This document shows, piece by piece, positions 1-8,052 of a stretch of DNA of 64,000 nt. This DNA comes from a virus, in IMG/VR virus record IMGVR_UViG_3300025133_000040, positions 47,832 through 111,831 of that record, one strand, 5' to 3'. Under the pieces are notes generated by a model. The model saw nothing but the letters and a program-made list of their open reading frames with translations, was not told where the DNA came from and searched no databases. How positions within the stretch are numbered: the first letter of the stretch is position 1; each line of letters starts with the position of its first letter. Made by a program: the position numbers and the translations under genes.

Positions 1-447
1 CTCTCTTTCCGCATTTACTAGATGCGCACGGTTCTTTGTTCTTAAAAATGCAAGGTAGCTTAGGAATGGTTTGACAGGAACGTCTGTCCATCGTAGCTCG
101 GAGATTCCCAAGCGGGTTTTGTTGTGTTGTGCTTGCTCAGCGTCACTGGTAGGGTCAACAAAGTGGCCACTGTTTAACTGACGGATGAACATAGAGCCAC
201 CAACCTTCATAGCACATGCTAGGTCACGGTCCTTAGCCATGATAGGGGTGCTATCTGGATACACTAGGCAATGTAGCACAGGGTTTCCGCTTTCGTCGAA
301 CGTATCGTTCTTACCAACAATCGTATAGACAATGGTCTCTGCCATGTCATCGCCTGCTGCTGCTTCAAATGTTTCAGGCTCTTTAACCGGGCGAAAAATT
401 GCACTATCGGCTTCGTCGTTAAAGGCTCTGTTCGGATTTCTAGCCAT
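1..447 (-). CDS. Phage hypothetical protein, C-terminus beyond the window
   Basis: The reading frame opens with ATG at 447 (MARNPNRAFNDEADSAIF) and stays open to base 1, giving 149 residues without a stop. The start overlaps the end of the next gene upstream by 8 bp, as is usual here. The sequence is mixed acidic and basic with no motif I recognise. Function unknown; a small virion or DNA-binding protein is possible but unsupported. Confidence 0.7.
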   Translation of the reverse strand, partial: MARNPNRAFNDEADSAIFRPVKEPETFEAAAGDDMAETIVYTIVGKNDTFDESGNPVLHCLVYPDSTPIMAKDRDLACAMKVGGSMFIRQLNSGHFVDPTSDAEQAQHNKTRLGISELRWTDVPVKPFLSYLAFLRTKNRAHLVNAERE

Positions 448-820
448 TTATATCTTTCTTTCTTTTCTTAGGACTGCGAGTTTGCTTTCTGGACGCCAGC
501 TTATCGCCTCTTGCGTCTACAGGCACACGAGTACCACCATCTGGCATAGGCCCTTCATAAGGCTTACGCAGGTGTTCGGTATTCTCTTGGTTGATTTTGT
601 GCTTTTCGTCTTTACTGAGCTTGTCAGTATTCACGTCGGCCTTGTGGCCTAGCGACTGGGGGATTGTGGTAGATATACTAGCACATTCAGTGTAGTTTCT
701 AGTACATCTTTTCTTACCGCAGGATGGACAGGTAGGTCGAGAGGTGCTCGATTGGGCCATTGGATAGACCCTCTCAAACACTGTCTCGCATTTGTCACAC
801 TCAAAATTATAAGCGGGCAT
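440..820 (-). CDS. FmdB-like zinc-ribbon protein
   Basis: 126 residues. The N-terminus MPAYNFECDKCETVFERV and two CXXC knuckles (C8/C11 and C31/C34) match the FmdB/CxxC-CxxC-SSSS putative regulatory zinc-ribbon family; a basic tail ends in KKRKKD. Such small zinc ribbons are common in phages, with unclear roles. ATG at 820 lies only 5 bases after a TATAAT-like hexamer (825-830), so if that is a promoter the message is leaderless. The last 8 bp overlap the next gene. Confidence 0.75.
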   Translation of the reverse strand: MPAYNFECDKCETVFERVYPMAQSSTSRPTCPSCGKKRCTRNYTECASISTTIPQSLGHKADVNTDKLSKDEKHKINQENTEHLRKPYEGPMPDGGTRVPVDARGDKLASRKQTRSPKKRKKDING

Positions 821-824
821 CTTT

Positions 825-830
825 ATTATA
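825..830 (-). promoter_or_regulatory. Possible extended -10 element
   Basis: Minus-strand GGTGTATAATA matches the -10 part of the repeated promoter of this genome, but no TTGACT lies 16 bp upstream. The FmdB-like ATG follows after 4 bases, so it is either a leaderless promoter or chance. Confidence 0.35.
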
Positions 831-839
831 CACCAATAC

Positions 840-1349
840 TTAGAGGATTTGTCCTAGTAAATCATAAAATTCCCGAGGGCTTTTAAGGGTTGTGTCCACC
901 CCTTTGCCATCTGCCAGAGCTAGATTAGCTACAGGCCCCATGTTATTGTCTTTGCCAAGTACAATAGAGCCCTTCTCTGTACAAAAGGTAACATCTCTCC
1001 AGGTAGCGCTAACGATGTTGCCCATATTTCTCTTCAAGGCTATTAGGGTATCGTCGTTGTCGGTCCAGTGAATTTCATACCCATCCATCTCATAGGCATA
1101 CTCCAAATCCTCAGTACAAAAACCATCGGGGAACAAATCCACACTCACAATTCGGACTTCGTCATCCGTTGGTGCGGCGTTAATCATTTTGCTCCTACGG
1201 AATTGACGCCACTCTCCTCTGTCTAGGTCATAGCCACTAATCAGGCCGTGATGGTGGTTTTCGGAGTTGTCAGAAGTGACATAGAGCCTACGAACAGCCC
1301 CAGGTTCGGAGCCAGCCTCGTAACGGAATTTAATTACTGTGCCTTGCAT
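840..1349 (-). CDS. WYL-like single-domain protein
   Basis: 169 residues. The first 55 residues (IKFRYEAG, then AVRRLYV, GLISGYDLDRGEWRQF and RRSKMI) follow the WYL pattern: an F-x-Y strand, an R-x-x-x-V segment, then L-x-GYD with an R-x-F end. In bacterial regulators WYL domains sense nucleic-acid or nucleotide ligands. There is no helix-turn-helix, so it would act alone or with a partner. The rest is unrecognised. A full promoter at 1394-1421 lies 45 bp upstream, giving a leader of about 40 nt. Confidence 0.5.
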   Translation of the reverse strand: MQGTVIKFRYEAGSEPGAVRRLYVTSDNSENHHHGLISGYDLDRGEWRQFRRSKMINAAPTDDEVRIVSVDLFPDGFCTEDLEYAYEMDGYEIHWTDNDDTLIALKRNMGNIVSATWRDVTFCTEKGSIVLGKDNNMGPVANLALADGKGVDTTLKSPREFYDLLGQIL

Positions 1350-1393
1350 GTGGTTTCACCCTATAGAAGAATAACGAACGTGTCATATATTCA

Positions 1394-1421
1394 AGTATAG
1401 GGCAAAACCCACACAAGTCAA
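1394..1421 (-). promoter_or_regulatory. Sigma70-type promoter
   Basis: TTGACT (1421-1416), 16-bp spacer, TATACT (1399-1394). It drives the WYL-like gene. The -35 overlaps the stop codon of the HNH gene. Confidence 0.75.
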
Positions 1422-2134
1422 GCAATAAAAGCGTTGATTTCGTCCTCTACAGACTCGTCATCGTCGCTTTCAATGTAAGACTCACCAAGGCCAGCAGCCT
1501 CACGAGCCTCAATAATTTGCCTATATCTTTTAGTTAGATGCGGCTCCCACTCTGGTTCAATTTTGTTCCAGGGAGTTAGACCTAAGATATAGTGAGCGGA
1601 ACTAGGAGCCTTGGGCCGATAGCCATTAATTAGACGGAAAGAGGTGTCTATAAGCTTGCTGTCAGCCTTCTCGCTGTTGCACGTACCGCAACATGTAACA
1701 ATATTTGTCCATGTCGTGGGGCTCCCGCGCCTGTTTTGTTCCTTCCATAGCTTACGAGGGACAACATGGTCAAGAGTAAGCATGGCTATGTCAGGATACA
1801 CCTCACCGCAGTACATACAAGTAGACTTATCTCTAATGTAGATATTCTTACGGGAGAATTTAATCTTGCCCTTCCTAGGCTTATACCTAGGAACCACGCC
1901 AACGGCTGGCACAGGGTATTTTCTGCCATGAGTTCCTAGAATGTACTCACTCTTGTAGAAATCAATAACATTAATACCCTTGCTAGGGTCTTCTGAGTAT
2001 TTCCAACTGTCTTTGACAGCTTCCCTCCAGTTGAGCATACCCAAAGAAGTCCAGTCGGCGTTTAAAACTAAACACCTACCATGATTCTTCCTCGTAGTGG
2101 GCATAACTCGGTTCGCAGATTCTCTGTACGCCAT
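1418..2134 (-). CDS. HNH endonuclease
   Basis: A single HNH nuclease core: CMYCG, then LTLDHVVPRKLW, then NIVTCCGTCNSEKAD, i.e. CXXC, catalytic DHV and a second CXXC with the final Asn. The opening LVLNADWTSLGML is typical of the phage and bacterial family that cuts DNA or serves packaging. Start: ATG at 2134 has GAGG 9 bases upstream; ATG at 2104 is also possible and would shorten the 59-bp overlap with phoH. It could be a free-standing homing enzyme or a packaging-associated nuclease; context does not decide. Confidence 0.85.
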   Translation of the reverse strand: MAYRESANRVMPTTRKNHGRCLVLNADWTSLGMLNWREAVKDSWKYSEDPSKGINVIDFYKSEYILGTHGRKYPVPAVGVVPRYKPRKGKIKFSRKNIYIRDKSTCMYCGEVYPDIAMLTLDHVVPRKLWKEQNRRGSPTTWTNIVTCCGTCNSEKADSKLIDTSFRLINGYRPKAPSSAHYILGLTPWNKIEPEWEPHLTKRYRQIIEAREAAGLGESYIESDDDESVEDEINAFIA

Positions 2135-2864
2135 TTTCCAAATCCTCAATACGGTCCACGATTCTCTGAACTAATTCAGAGCGGACAATGTCGTCCTTAG
2201 TCAAGTGAGAAACCCCTACACCCCTCACATCCTGCAATGTCTCAGCCAACCTCAACATACTGCCAGCTACGCCATCATTCAGGTCTGTTTGGTCTGGGTC
2301 TCCTGTGATTACCATTGTACTACCAAATCCGATTCGAGTCAAGGCACTTTTTAGCTGTCCGTAGGAAGCATTTTGAGCCTCGTCAAGGATAATGAAGGAG
2401 TTTTTGAATGTCCTACCCCTCATATTGCCTAGAGTACACACTTCAATGGTCTCTCTATTGAGCAATCTTCTGAAGTCGTCTTCAGTAAGGTAGTTCTTCA
2501 TTTCGTCGTAGATAGGGCGTAAGAACGGCATGGTCTTCTTCTCTAATGTGCCAGGAAGAAAGCCGGTACGTTCATTTTCGATAGTCACAAGAGGACGGGT
2601 AACGATAATCTTCTCGTAGTTACCCTTAGCTAGACCTAGGATAGCTTCTGATGCAGCTATAAAGGTTTTACCAGTGCCAGGGGGGCCTATTGCAAACGTC
2701 ACCTCATTTCGATGTATCGTTTTTAGGTAGGATTTTTGCCCTGGAGTCTTAGCCGTAACTTCCCATTGTTTTAAGTTAAGGCCAGTGTCTTCTCGTTGAC
2801 TTTTTCGTTGTTTTCTGCGTGTTGGCATGGGATTGTCTCTCAAGTTAGTAGTAGTATTGTCCAT
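2076..2864 (-). CDS. phoH: PhoH-like P-loop ATPase
   Basis: About 262 residues. Walker A GPPGTGKTF, Walker B FIILDEAQNA, and TRPLVTIENERTGFLPGTLEKK and GDPDQTDL segments define the PhoH family, a predicted RNA-acting ATPase common in phages. ATG 2864 is chosen because AAGGA lies 7 bases upstream and the RNR stop ends 10 bases before; a GTG start at 2891 would sit inside the RNR gene. Co-transcribed with RNR. Role in phage infection is unproven. Confidence 0.92.
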   Translation of the reverse strand: MDNTTTNLRDNPMPTRRKQRKSQREDTGLNLKQWEVTAKTPGQKSYLKTIHRNEVTFAIGPPGTGKTFIAASEAILGLAKGNYEKIIVTRPLVTIENERTGFLPGTLEKKTMPFLRPIYDEMKNYLTEDDFRRLLNRETIEVCTLGNMRGRTFKNSFIILDEAQNASYGQLKSALTRIGFGSTMVITGDPDQTDLNDGVAGSMLRLAETLQDVRGVGVSHLTKDDIVRSELVQRIVDRIEDLENGVQRICEPSYAHYEEESW

Positions 2865-2874
2865 CGCCCTATCC

Positions 2875-5199
2875 TTACACGATACACGCACCTCCTGCGC
2901 AGGCTATCGCCTCTTCTGGTGCTGTGTTGTCTTCCGTTTCAATCATAAGAAGGTAATCTACCTTCTGGAAGCTCTCTTTTAGGTCGCAATATCGTTTCCA
3001 GTTGTACACGTCCTTTAGGCAGTACGTCAGTTTTTTAGTGTCGTCACCAAAATATTTCTTAGCATACTTCTTTGCATTTCTCATAAAGTTTAGTCGCTTT
3101 GCAGCCAACTCAGCTATCTTGTGAAACTCTTCAACAGTTTCAGCATCGCCATCGAACGCATCCTTCCACTGGTCATTCAGGATAAAGTCACAAGCCGCCC
3201 ACAGGTCTTCGTCGAACACCTTTAAGGCGTCCTCAATAAGCCCTGAGGTCCATATAGCAGCGTCACCATACTCTCTCACGATTTCCTTGGAGGTGTACAC
3301 AGCCGTGAACGGTGCCTGTTTGTAGTCCTTGTCGCCTGATTGGGGCAGCAAAGAGATACCGCAAAAGTATTCTCGGTTACCGTAGATAAACTTGGAAACA
3401 TCACCCCATTCATCTGGTTGGACCGTTATAGTATTACTCACATTATGACGTAGCCAGGGTTGTGTACACAGGGATTCCCTTGTGCCTGCCTCAACCCAGT
3501 TTTGCTGAGTGCTTTTAACCAGTTTGAGTAGGTCAACAGCCGCCATTTGGTTTTTAGTCTTCGCTCCGTTAGGAACTTCAATAGGGAAGTAGATAACGTC
3601 GTCTGTTTTATTGGCTGACCACACCGATTCTTCGCACGCCTTAGGGTTCTTCATCTTGAAGAACTGATAAGGGGCTTCGTCTTTGTTGGCTTGCACCAGT
3701 CTCAAGTATCTCTTCGCATGGTGGGGGTGGATGCCTGAGCTAGTACCTAGCACACAACTTGATGTGCCTTCTGGCTTTAAGCATGTAGCACGAGCGGCTT
3801 GGTTGATGCCTATAGCCTTGGCTATCCTCTTGTTTGTGTCAAGCACAACCTGAGCACCCTCTCTTTGAATCTTAGGGTCAAGCACAATGTCGGTCTTCTC
3901 CATTGTACCTGTCATAGAGACACCTAAAAGGGCCTCTCGTCTAAATATAGCTTCCGAAGTAGCCCCCAAGTACGGGAACGAGGTGAACCCAGCTTGGAGA
4001 GTGCCAATAATTGCTGCGGCTTTACAGCGTTCAAGGAAATCTTCTTTGTCTTTGACCGAACCAGAGTTAATGGTACAGAGATTACATCCCTGCCAGCCAG
4101 ACTTGAGGCCAATTTTTCCAAGGTCGCCTGTGTATCCTCCACCTTTGTACTTCTCCATGTAGGCGTCATACTTTGCTTGGTCTACCACGTCGTAGCACCA
4201 GAACTGAATCTCAACACACGGATTAAACAGGGCTTCCTCGTCGTCGGCCCAGACAAACCCAGGCTCACCAAATTGCTTTGTATGCTCAAGCAACGCATTG
4301 AACTGCTCAAAGGAAGTCTTGCCACGAATAAGGATAGCTGAGTTGTTTGAACGAGCACGCTGAGGGTTCTCCTTGCGCCAGTTGCCAGTCTTAGCCCGAG
4401 CCATTTCCAAGTCGTCAGGACTGAAGATAGCAATAGTTGCTGAGCGTCGTACGCCGCCACTTAACACAGCGTCGGAGGTGTGCATACATAAGTCGTAAGC
4501 GTCGATGGGTCGTAAGCGAGTCTGGCCATCTGTGATACAGCGGTCTAGCAGCTCACGAATCTTCTCAAGGGAATTGCGTAGGCCGTCAGGACCAGGAGCT
4601 TTACCAGTACCAGCACTCAGGCGAGCACCTTTTTCTCTAATCTTACTGTAGTCAAATTCTACCTTGCCGCACTTGTCAGGGTCGTATTCAGCAAACTCTT
4701 CCATACCCTCTTGGACACCGAAGTAATTAGTAAGCAAGACACCTAGCGCATCTGACCAGCCCTCAATAGTGTCTGGTATCTCATATGTTTTCACATTAGA
4801 CTGCACGCCTACATAAAATGACGGCAGCTTAGCGACGTGGTGCTTCTGAACACTGAACCCTGCTCCACAACCACATAGCAAGAGCCAAAAGAACTCCTGA
4901 AAGAAACGGGGGCGGTCGCAGTAGCTTGACACGCAATTAAAACAGCGAGCGTGCTTCTTCATCATTGGCTTACCGCCAAACTGCAATGCTCGCTGACTTC
5001 CTAGGACACGTTTCTTGTGGGACATGTCATACGCCCAATTAATATCTTCCTCAATATTAAATTCAGAGTACTTGTCAAGCATCATACTTCGTACTCTGTC
5101 AATGGCTTCCTTCCAAGTCTCTCTTCTGTACTCTTTCTCTATCCACCTTGCGTACTTCGCTGTAAAGGTGTAACTCATTAGCTCTTGTGTTACCGACAT
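2875..5199 (-). CDS. nrdJ: Class II (adenosylcobalamin) ribonucleoside-triphosphate reductase
   Basis: 774 residues. It makes deoxyribonucleotides from ribonucleotides using a B12-derived radical. It resembles the monomeric Lactobacillus-type RTPR: early FNCVSSYC segment, active-site loop NPCVEI (thiyl-radical Cys), CNLCTINSG, GVSMTGTME, and the C-terminal redox pair CAGGAC with the CX4C spacing seen in RTPR. It looks complete. It needs cobalamin but not oxygen or a second subunit, which suits hosts in variable-oxygen water. Followed by phoH after 10 bp; preceded by a small basic protein. Confidence 0.93.
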   Translation of the reverse strand: MSVTQELMSYTFTAKYARWIEKEYRRETWKEAIDRVRSMMLDKYSEFNIEEDINWAYDMSHKKRVLGSQRALQFGGKPMMKKHARCFNCVSSYCDRPRFFQEFFWLLLCGCGAGFSVQKHHVAKLPSFYVGVQSNVKTYEIPDTIEGWSDALGVLLTNYFGVQEGMEEFAEYDPDKCGKVEFDYSKIREKGARLSAGTGKAPGPDGLRNSLEKIRELLDRCITDGQTRLRPIDAYDLCMHTSDAVLSGGVRRSATIAIFSPDDLEMARAKTGNWRKENPQRARSNNSAILIRGKTSFEQFNALLEHTKQFGEPGFVWADDEEALFNPCVEIQFWCYDVVDQAKYDAYMEKYKGGGYTGDLGKIGLKSGWQGCNLCTINSGSVKDKEDFLERCKAAAIIGTLQAGFTSFPYLGATSEAIFRREALLGVSMTGTMEKTDIVLDPKIQREGAQVVLDTNKRIAKAIGINQAARATCLKPEGTSSCVLGTSSGIHPHHAKRYLRLVQANKDEAPYQFFKMKNPKACEESVWSANKTDDVIYFPIEVPNGAKTKNQMAAVDLLKLVKSTQQNWVEAGTRESLCTQPWLRHNVSNTITVQPDEWGDVSKFIYGNREYFCGISLLPQSGDKDYKQAPFTAVYTSKEIVREYGDAAIWTSGLIEDALKVFDEDLWAACDFILNDQWKDAFDGDAETVEEFHKIAELAAKRLNFMRNAKKYAKKYFGDDTKKLTYCLKDVYNWKRYCDLKESFQKVDYLLMIETEDNTAPEEAIACAGGACIV

Positions 5200-5209
5200 T
5201 GTTAATCCG

Positions 5210-5479
5210 TTATGTTGTTTTCTTTGCTTGTTGTTTCTCAGCGTACTTAGATGCTTCCCTGGCTAGTTTGTCAGCGGCCTTGCCCTTAGGTAGTTCGCTC
5301 TTAGCTGCTGACGTTCTTCTTTTGTTTCTGCGGGGCTTGCCTTGATACTTAAGGTAGAAATCTGAGATTGCGCCTGCATCATCAGACCTAAGCACTTTAC
5401 GTTGACCAGTAGGATTTCCTTGAGCATCTTTTACGTACAAAACCAACTCAAAGTTTTTACTATCTTGTTTTTCCTTCAT
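5210..5479 (-). CDS. Small basic protein of unknown function
   Basis: 89 residues. The first half has a beta-like pattern (FELVLYVKDAQGNPTGQRKV); the second is Lys/Arg/Ala-rich and ends EKQQAKKTT, suggesting nucleic-acid binding. It lies between a terminator and RNR and probably shares the RNR message. Not recognised. Confidence 0.65.
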   Translation of the reverse strand: MKEKQDSKNFELVLYVKDAQGNPTGQRKVLRSDDAGAISDFYLKYQGKPRRNKRRTSAAKSELPKGKAADKLAREASKYAEKQQAKKTT

Positions 5480-5497
5480 ACTATATCCTCTCTAGAT

Positions 5498-5529
5498 AAA
5501 AAAAGACCCGCCACACGAGATGACGGGTC
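5498..5529 (-). terminator. Intrinsic terminator
   Basis: Minus-strand GACCCG, 13-nt loop, CGGGTC, then seven T (5504-5498). It ends the ncRNA candidate at 5498-5715. Confidence 0.8.
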
Positions 5530-5715
5530 GTAATTTTTGACAGCGACACAATTAAGTTTTGGACCTTCTGTGATACTGGGTTAAAGTTGCTCAACGGTAG
5601 TTAACACGTTTTTCTTGTCAATGTTTAAGTATCATCACGGTCCAGAGTGTGGGTCGGAGAGGTGTCGCTGTAACGGGCGTTATTGAAAATGCTGCCGCTC
5701 TTTATGTTCCCCGAC
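5498..5715 (-). ncRNA. Structured small RNA candidate, unknown class
   Basis: No ORF. A closing helix pairs 5670-5662 with 5549-5541 (CAGCGACAC with GTGTCGCTG, 9 bp). Inside it, GGACC (5643-5639) pairs with GGTCC (5565-5561) and TGATAC (5635-5630) with GTATCA (5576-5571), leaving a large asymmetric internal loop. The unit is framed by an extended -10 (5727-5722) and the terminator at 5498-5529, so it can be its own transcript of about 215 nt. The shape (closing stem, central bubble, apical stem) recalls 6S RNA, but I see no sequence match. A terminator-type leader of the RNR operon is the alternative. Confidence 0.55.
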
Positions 5716-5721
5716 TATCTT

Positions 5722-5727
5722 ATTATA
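5722..5727 (-). promoter_or_regulatory. Extended -10 promoter for the ncRNA
   Basis: GGTGTATAAT in minus sense. No good -35. The same bases encode the terminal Gly-Val-stop of the dCMP deaminase gene. Confidence 0.5.
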
Positions 5728-6319
5728 CACCTGGAAAAGTCATCTCTCGGAATAACATTTTCCCAAATGCTAAGTGTTTAAATATTTCCATAAAAACTAC
5801 GTAATCTTCTGTCTCTGCGGCCTTATGTGGGCGTCCAGCGTGTATCACCTCCACAACACCGGCCTGTCTCATAAGCATTGTACAGTATTCACAGGTAAGG
5901 TTGGTGACATACACCTTGGAGCCCTTAAGGGATGTTCCATTGTAGGCAGCGTTGCAGATACCGTTAGCTTCTGAGTGTACCATCCACTCATACTTAGCCT
6001 TGAGCCTACCTGTTTCATCTCTCATGTTAGGTAAAACAGAATCGTCGAAATCCCTGGGGAAACCATTGTAACCAGTGACTAGCTCTTTGTTATCCCTTAC
6101 GAAGACACAGCCAACTTTTGTTTGAGCGTCATGGCTACGCTTAGCAACGTCAAAGGCCCTACCCATAAAGAAAGTGTCCCAGCAGGGCCTCTCGTGGGGG
6201 ACTTGAAATTCCTTGTATTCCTCAAGGCGTTTTCTAGCTGCGGAGGATAGCTTAGGAGGTCTGCTAACAGCCCTGCCTTGCCATACCCCATCTTCTGTAT
6301 AATATGATTCCCTTGCCAT
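5723..6319 (-). CDS. dCMP deaminase
   Basis: 198 residues. Zinc-dependent deaminase fold: HSEANGIC supplies the zinc His and catalytic Glu, and NLTCEYCTMLM supplies the CXXC pair; SHDAQTKVGCVFV precedes them. It converts dCMP to dUMP for thymidylate synthesis, fitting the ThyA gene in this window. The ATG at 6319 begins 6 bases after the -10 of a strong promoter, so the message looks leaderless. The gene ends in a Gly-Val-TAA that is also a -10 element. Confidence 0.9.
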   Translation of the reverse strand: MARESYYTEDGVWQGRAVSRPPKLSSAARKRLEEYKEFQVPHERPCWDTFFMGRAFDVAKRSHDAQTKVGCVFVRDNKELVTGYNGFPRDFDDSVLPNMRDETGRLKAKYEWMVHSEANGICNAAYNGTSLKGSKVYVTNLTCEYCTMLMRQAGVVEVIHAGRPHKAAETEDYVVFMEIFKHLAFGKMLFREMTFPGV

Positions 6320-6325
6320 GTCTAA

Positions 6326-6353
6326 AGTATAGACTTGGAACCCTTAAAGTCAA
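6326..6353 (-). promoter_or_regulatory. Sigma70-type promoter
   Basis: TTGACT (6353-6348), 16-bp spacer, TATACT (6331-6326). The deaminase ATG lies at the expected +1. Confidence 0.8.
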
Positions 6354-6736
6354 GCTTGTTTTTCTCTTCTGCGGTATTTATTCCAGAACACCCAACCACC
6401 CACACGTAGGGCTGCCCAGCAAAGAAATGCTTGGAACTTATTGGCGTGATGGCTGCCAGCGATGGCGCACTTATACCAGATACTATCAGCACGATAGCGA
6501 GAAACCTTGCCGGTTTCATAAAGATGGTCGTGAACGACTCCAGCGATGTCAACCTTAGACCATCGCACCACCCCCCGGCCAAACCAGGGGATGCTGCTAT
6601 AATCTGTTGTAAAATTCTCTGGAACTATAATGGTTATTCCGTCTACTTTAACAGCCAAGACACGAAGCAAACGACGCCTGCCGTTGCCTAGTCTTTCTAT
6701 TCGTAGCGGCCCACTGATAAGTTGTGCTTCTTCCAT
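6350..6736 (-). CDS. DUF1353 phage protein
   Basis: 128 residues. The family signature is clear: IIVPENFTTDYSSIP followed by AGVVHDHLYETG and RADSIWYKCA. DUF1353 proteins are widespread in tailed phages, often near lysis or tail genes; their activity is not established. The short C-terminal hydrophobic stretch (FLCWAALRVGGWVFW) could be a membrane anchor. Confidence 0.85.
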   Translation of the reverse strand: MEEAQLISGPLRIERLGNGRRRLLRVLAVKVDGITIIVPENFTTDYSSIPWFGRGVVRWSKVDIAGVVHDHLYETGKVSRYRADSIWYKCAIAGSHHANKFQAFLCWAALRVGGWVFWNKYRRREKQA

Positions 6737-6738
6737 GG

Positions 6739-7128
6739 TTAGCTAAATACTTGAAAGGCGTTAAGAATTAGACCAATTACCAAGCCTATAACACTAACAA
6801 CAGAGGTGATACCTACTACGGTAGCGTACATATTAGAAATTCCTAATGTGTTTTTATCTACCTTATCTTCAAGCTCACCCATCTCCTGTCTGTAGTTACT
6901 TTCTACAGACATTTGAAGCTCATATATTTTCTTGACAAAGTCAACACGAAATGCGTTGAGTGCTTCTTGAATTTTTACGGCATCTGCTGTTCTAGCTTTG
7001 GCTTCTTCACGTACAGTAATATCAATCCTCTCCAACTCTTGGAGGATTAACCTTTTATACTCTACGAAATTATCTGCTTTATCGGGCATCGACTTACTTT
7101 CGGGTTGCTTATCTGGTTTTCTAGACAT
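6739..7128 (-). CDS. Coiled-coil protein with C-terminal membrane segment
   Basis: About 129 residues. Start at ATG 7128 (MSRKPDKQ), because a longer frame would run into the terminator at 7142-7183. Residues about 25-95 are charged and heptad-like; residues about 100-125 are one hydrophobic helix. This resembles small phage holin-associated or XhlA-like proteins, but there is no sequence proof. It lies next to the DUF1353 gene. Confidence 0.65.
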   Translation of the reverse strand: MSRKPDKQPESKSMPDKADNFVEYKRLILQELERIDITVREEAKARTADAVKIQEALNAFRVDFVKKIYELQMSVESNYRQEMGELEDKVDKNTLGISNMYATVVGITSVVSVIGLVIGLILNAFQVFS

Positions 7129-7141
7129 AATATCTGCCCAC

Positions 7142-7183
7142 AAAAAAAATATCGGCAGCCTCATATTTCAGAGACTACCGATA
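7142..7183 (-). terminator. Intrinsic terminator after the putative structural gene
   Basis: TATCGG ... CCGATA stem with an inner CTC/GAG pair, followed in minus sense by eight T (7149-7142). Confidence 0.8.
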
Positions 7184-7189
7184 CCCATA

Positions 7190-8017
7190 TTAACCTACAG
7201 TCTTAGCGCTGTAATCATCCTGCTCAGGCAATGGCTTACCTGTACGGTAAACTAGCTCGCCAGGAATGGCTAAGGTTGGTGCAGCAGCATTGTCAGTACC
7301 CATCGTGGATGCGTCGTCCGCAACCGTTGGGGCAGTAGAGAATGTACCGCTGTAGATGTTCCAGTAACCAGCACGAATGGCTGTAGCTACACGATTGGTT
7401 CGCATGTGTTCTAGCTTGTGGATAGAACGACGAACGCCGAAGTCACTTGCGCCAGAGCGAAGGACTGTGTTAGACTGACCTGCAAGGGTAGTCGTAACCT
7501 TACGCATAACATAAGCACCAGCCGTCATCGTGGCAAAATTGCCAGCAGCAGCTCGGTACGCCAAGGTTCCTTCACCTAGACCGTCACTAGGAAGGTCAGT
7601 AGTGAAAGTGTTAGTGGTCTCTGCGGTAACCCGCTGAGGACCATGGTAGATACTATTAGTATCTGACACATTGATAATATCACCAACACTTAGAACGTGG
7701 CTTGCCAATGTGTAGACAGAGAAACCGCCAGCGGTTGCAGCAACACTAGTAACAGCCACAGAAGCACCCCACTGAGCAGAACCAACATTGATGCCGCCAA
7801 GTACCAAGGAGCCGTAATGAGGACGACCACGGTCGCCAAAGGGAACGTCGGTCATGCCGATGCTCGTTGTTCCACCAGTACCTAGACCAGTAGCTCGACC
7901 CTTGTTGAGGTCGGTTGTGCTTGCACCTGAGGCTGAGCCTGCGGTGTCATAATAATCGTTGCCTGCGGAAGGATTTACCAACAGGTAAGGGTCGTAAAGA
8001 CCGAAATGGCCACCCAT
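7190..8017 (-). CDS. Putative virion or tail protein
   Basis: 275 residues, very rich in Gly, Ala, Ser and Thr with few charges. An N-terminal low-complexity part precedes a beta-like middle (GFSVYTLASHVLSVGDIINV) and a more charged C-terminal part with the helix SIHKLEHMRTNRVATA. The composition is typical of phage decoration or tail proteins. No cysteine or enzymatic motif. It has a terminator right after it and possibly its own extended -10 at 8089-8094, as expected for a strongly expressed structural gene. Confidence 0.6.
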   Translation of the reverse strand: MGGHFGLYDPYLLVNPSAGNDYYDTAGSASGASTTDLNKGRATGLGTGGTTSIGMTDVPFGDRGRPHYGSLVLGGINVGSAQWGASVAVTSVAATAGGFSVYTLASHVLSVGDIINVSDTNSIYHGPQRVTAETTNTFTTDLPSDGLGEGTLAYRAAAGNFATMTAGAYVMRKVTTTLAGQSNTVLRSGASDFGVRRSIHKLEHMRTNRVATAIRAGYWNIYSGTFSTAPTVADDASTMGTDNAAAPTLAIPGELVYRTGKPLPEQDDYSAKTVG

Positions 8018-8052
8018 AATACTACTCTTTCTTAAAGTAGTTAATCAAGTTC

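Noticed and set aside
5541-5670. Cobalamin riboswitch for the B12-dependent RNR
   Set aside because: No B12-box-like GCCACTG or other conserved core is visible. The element also has its own terminator before the operon.
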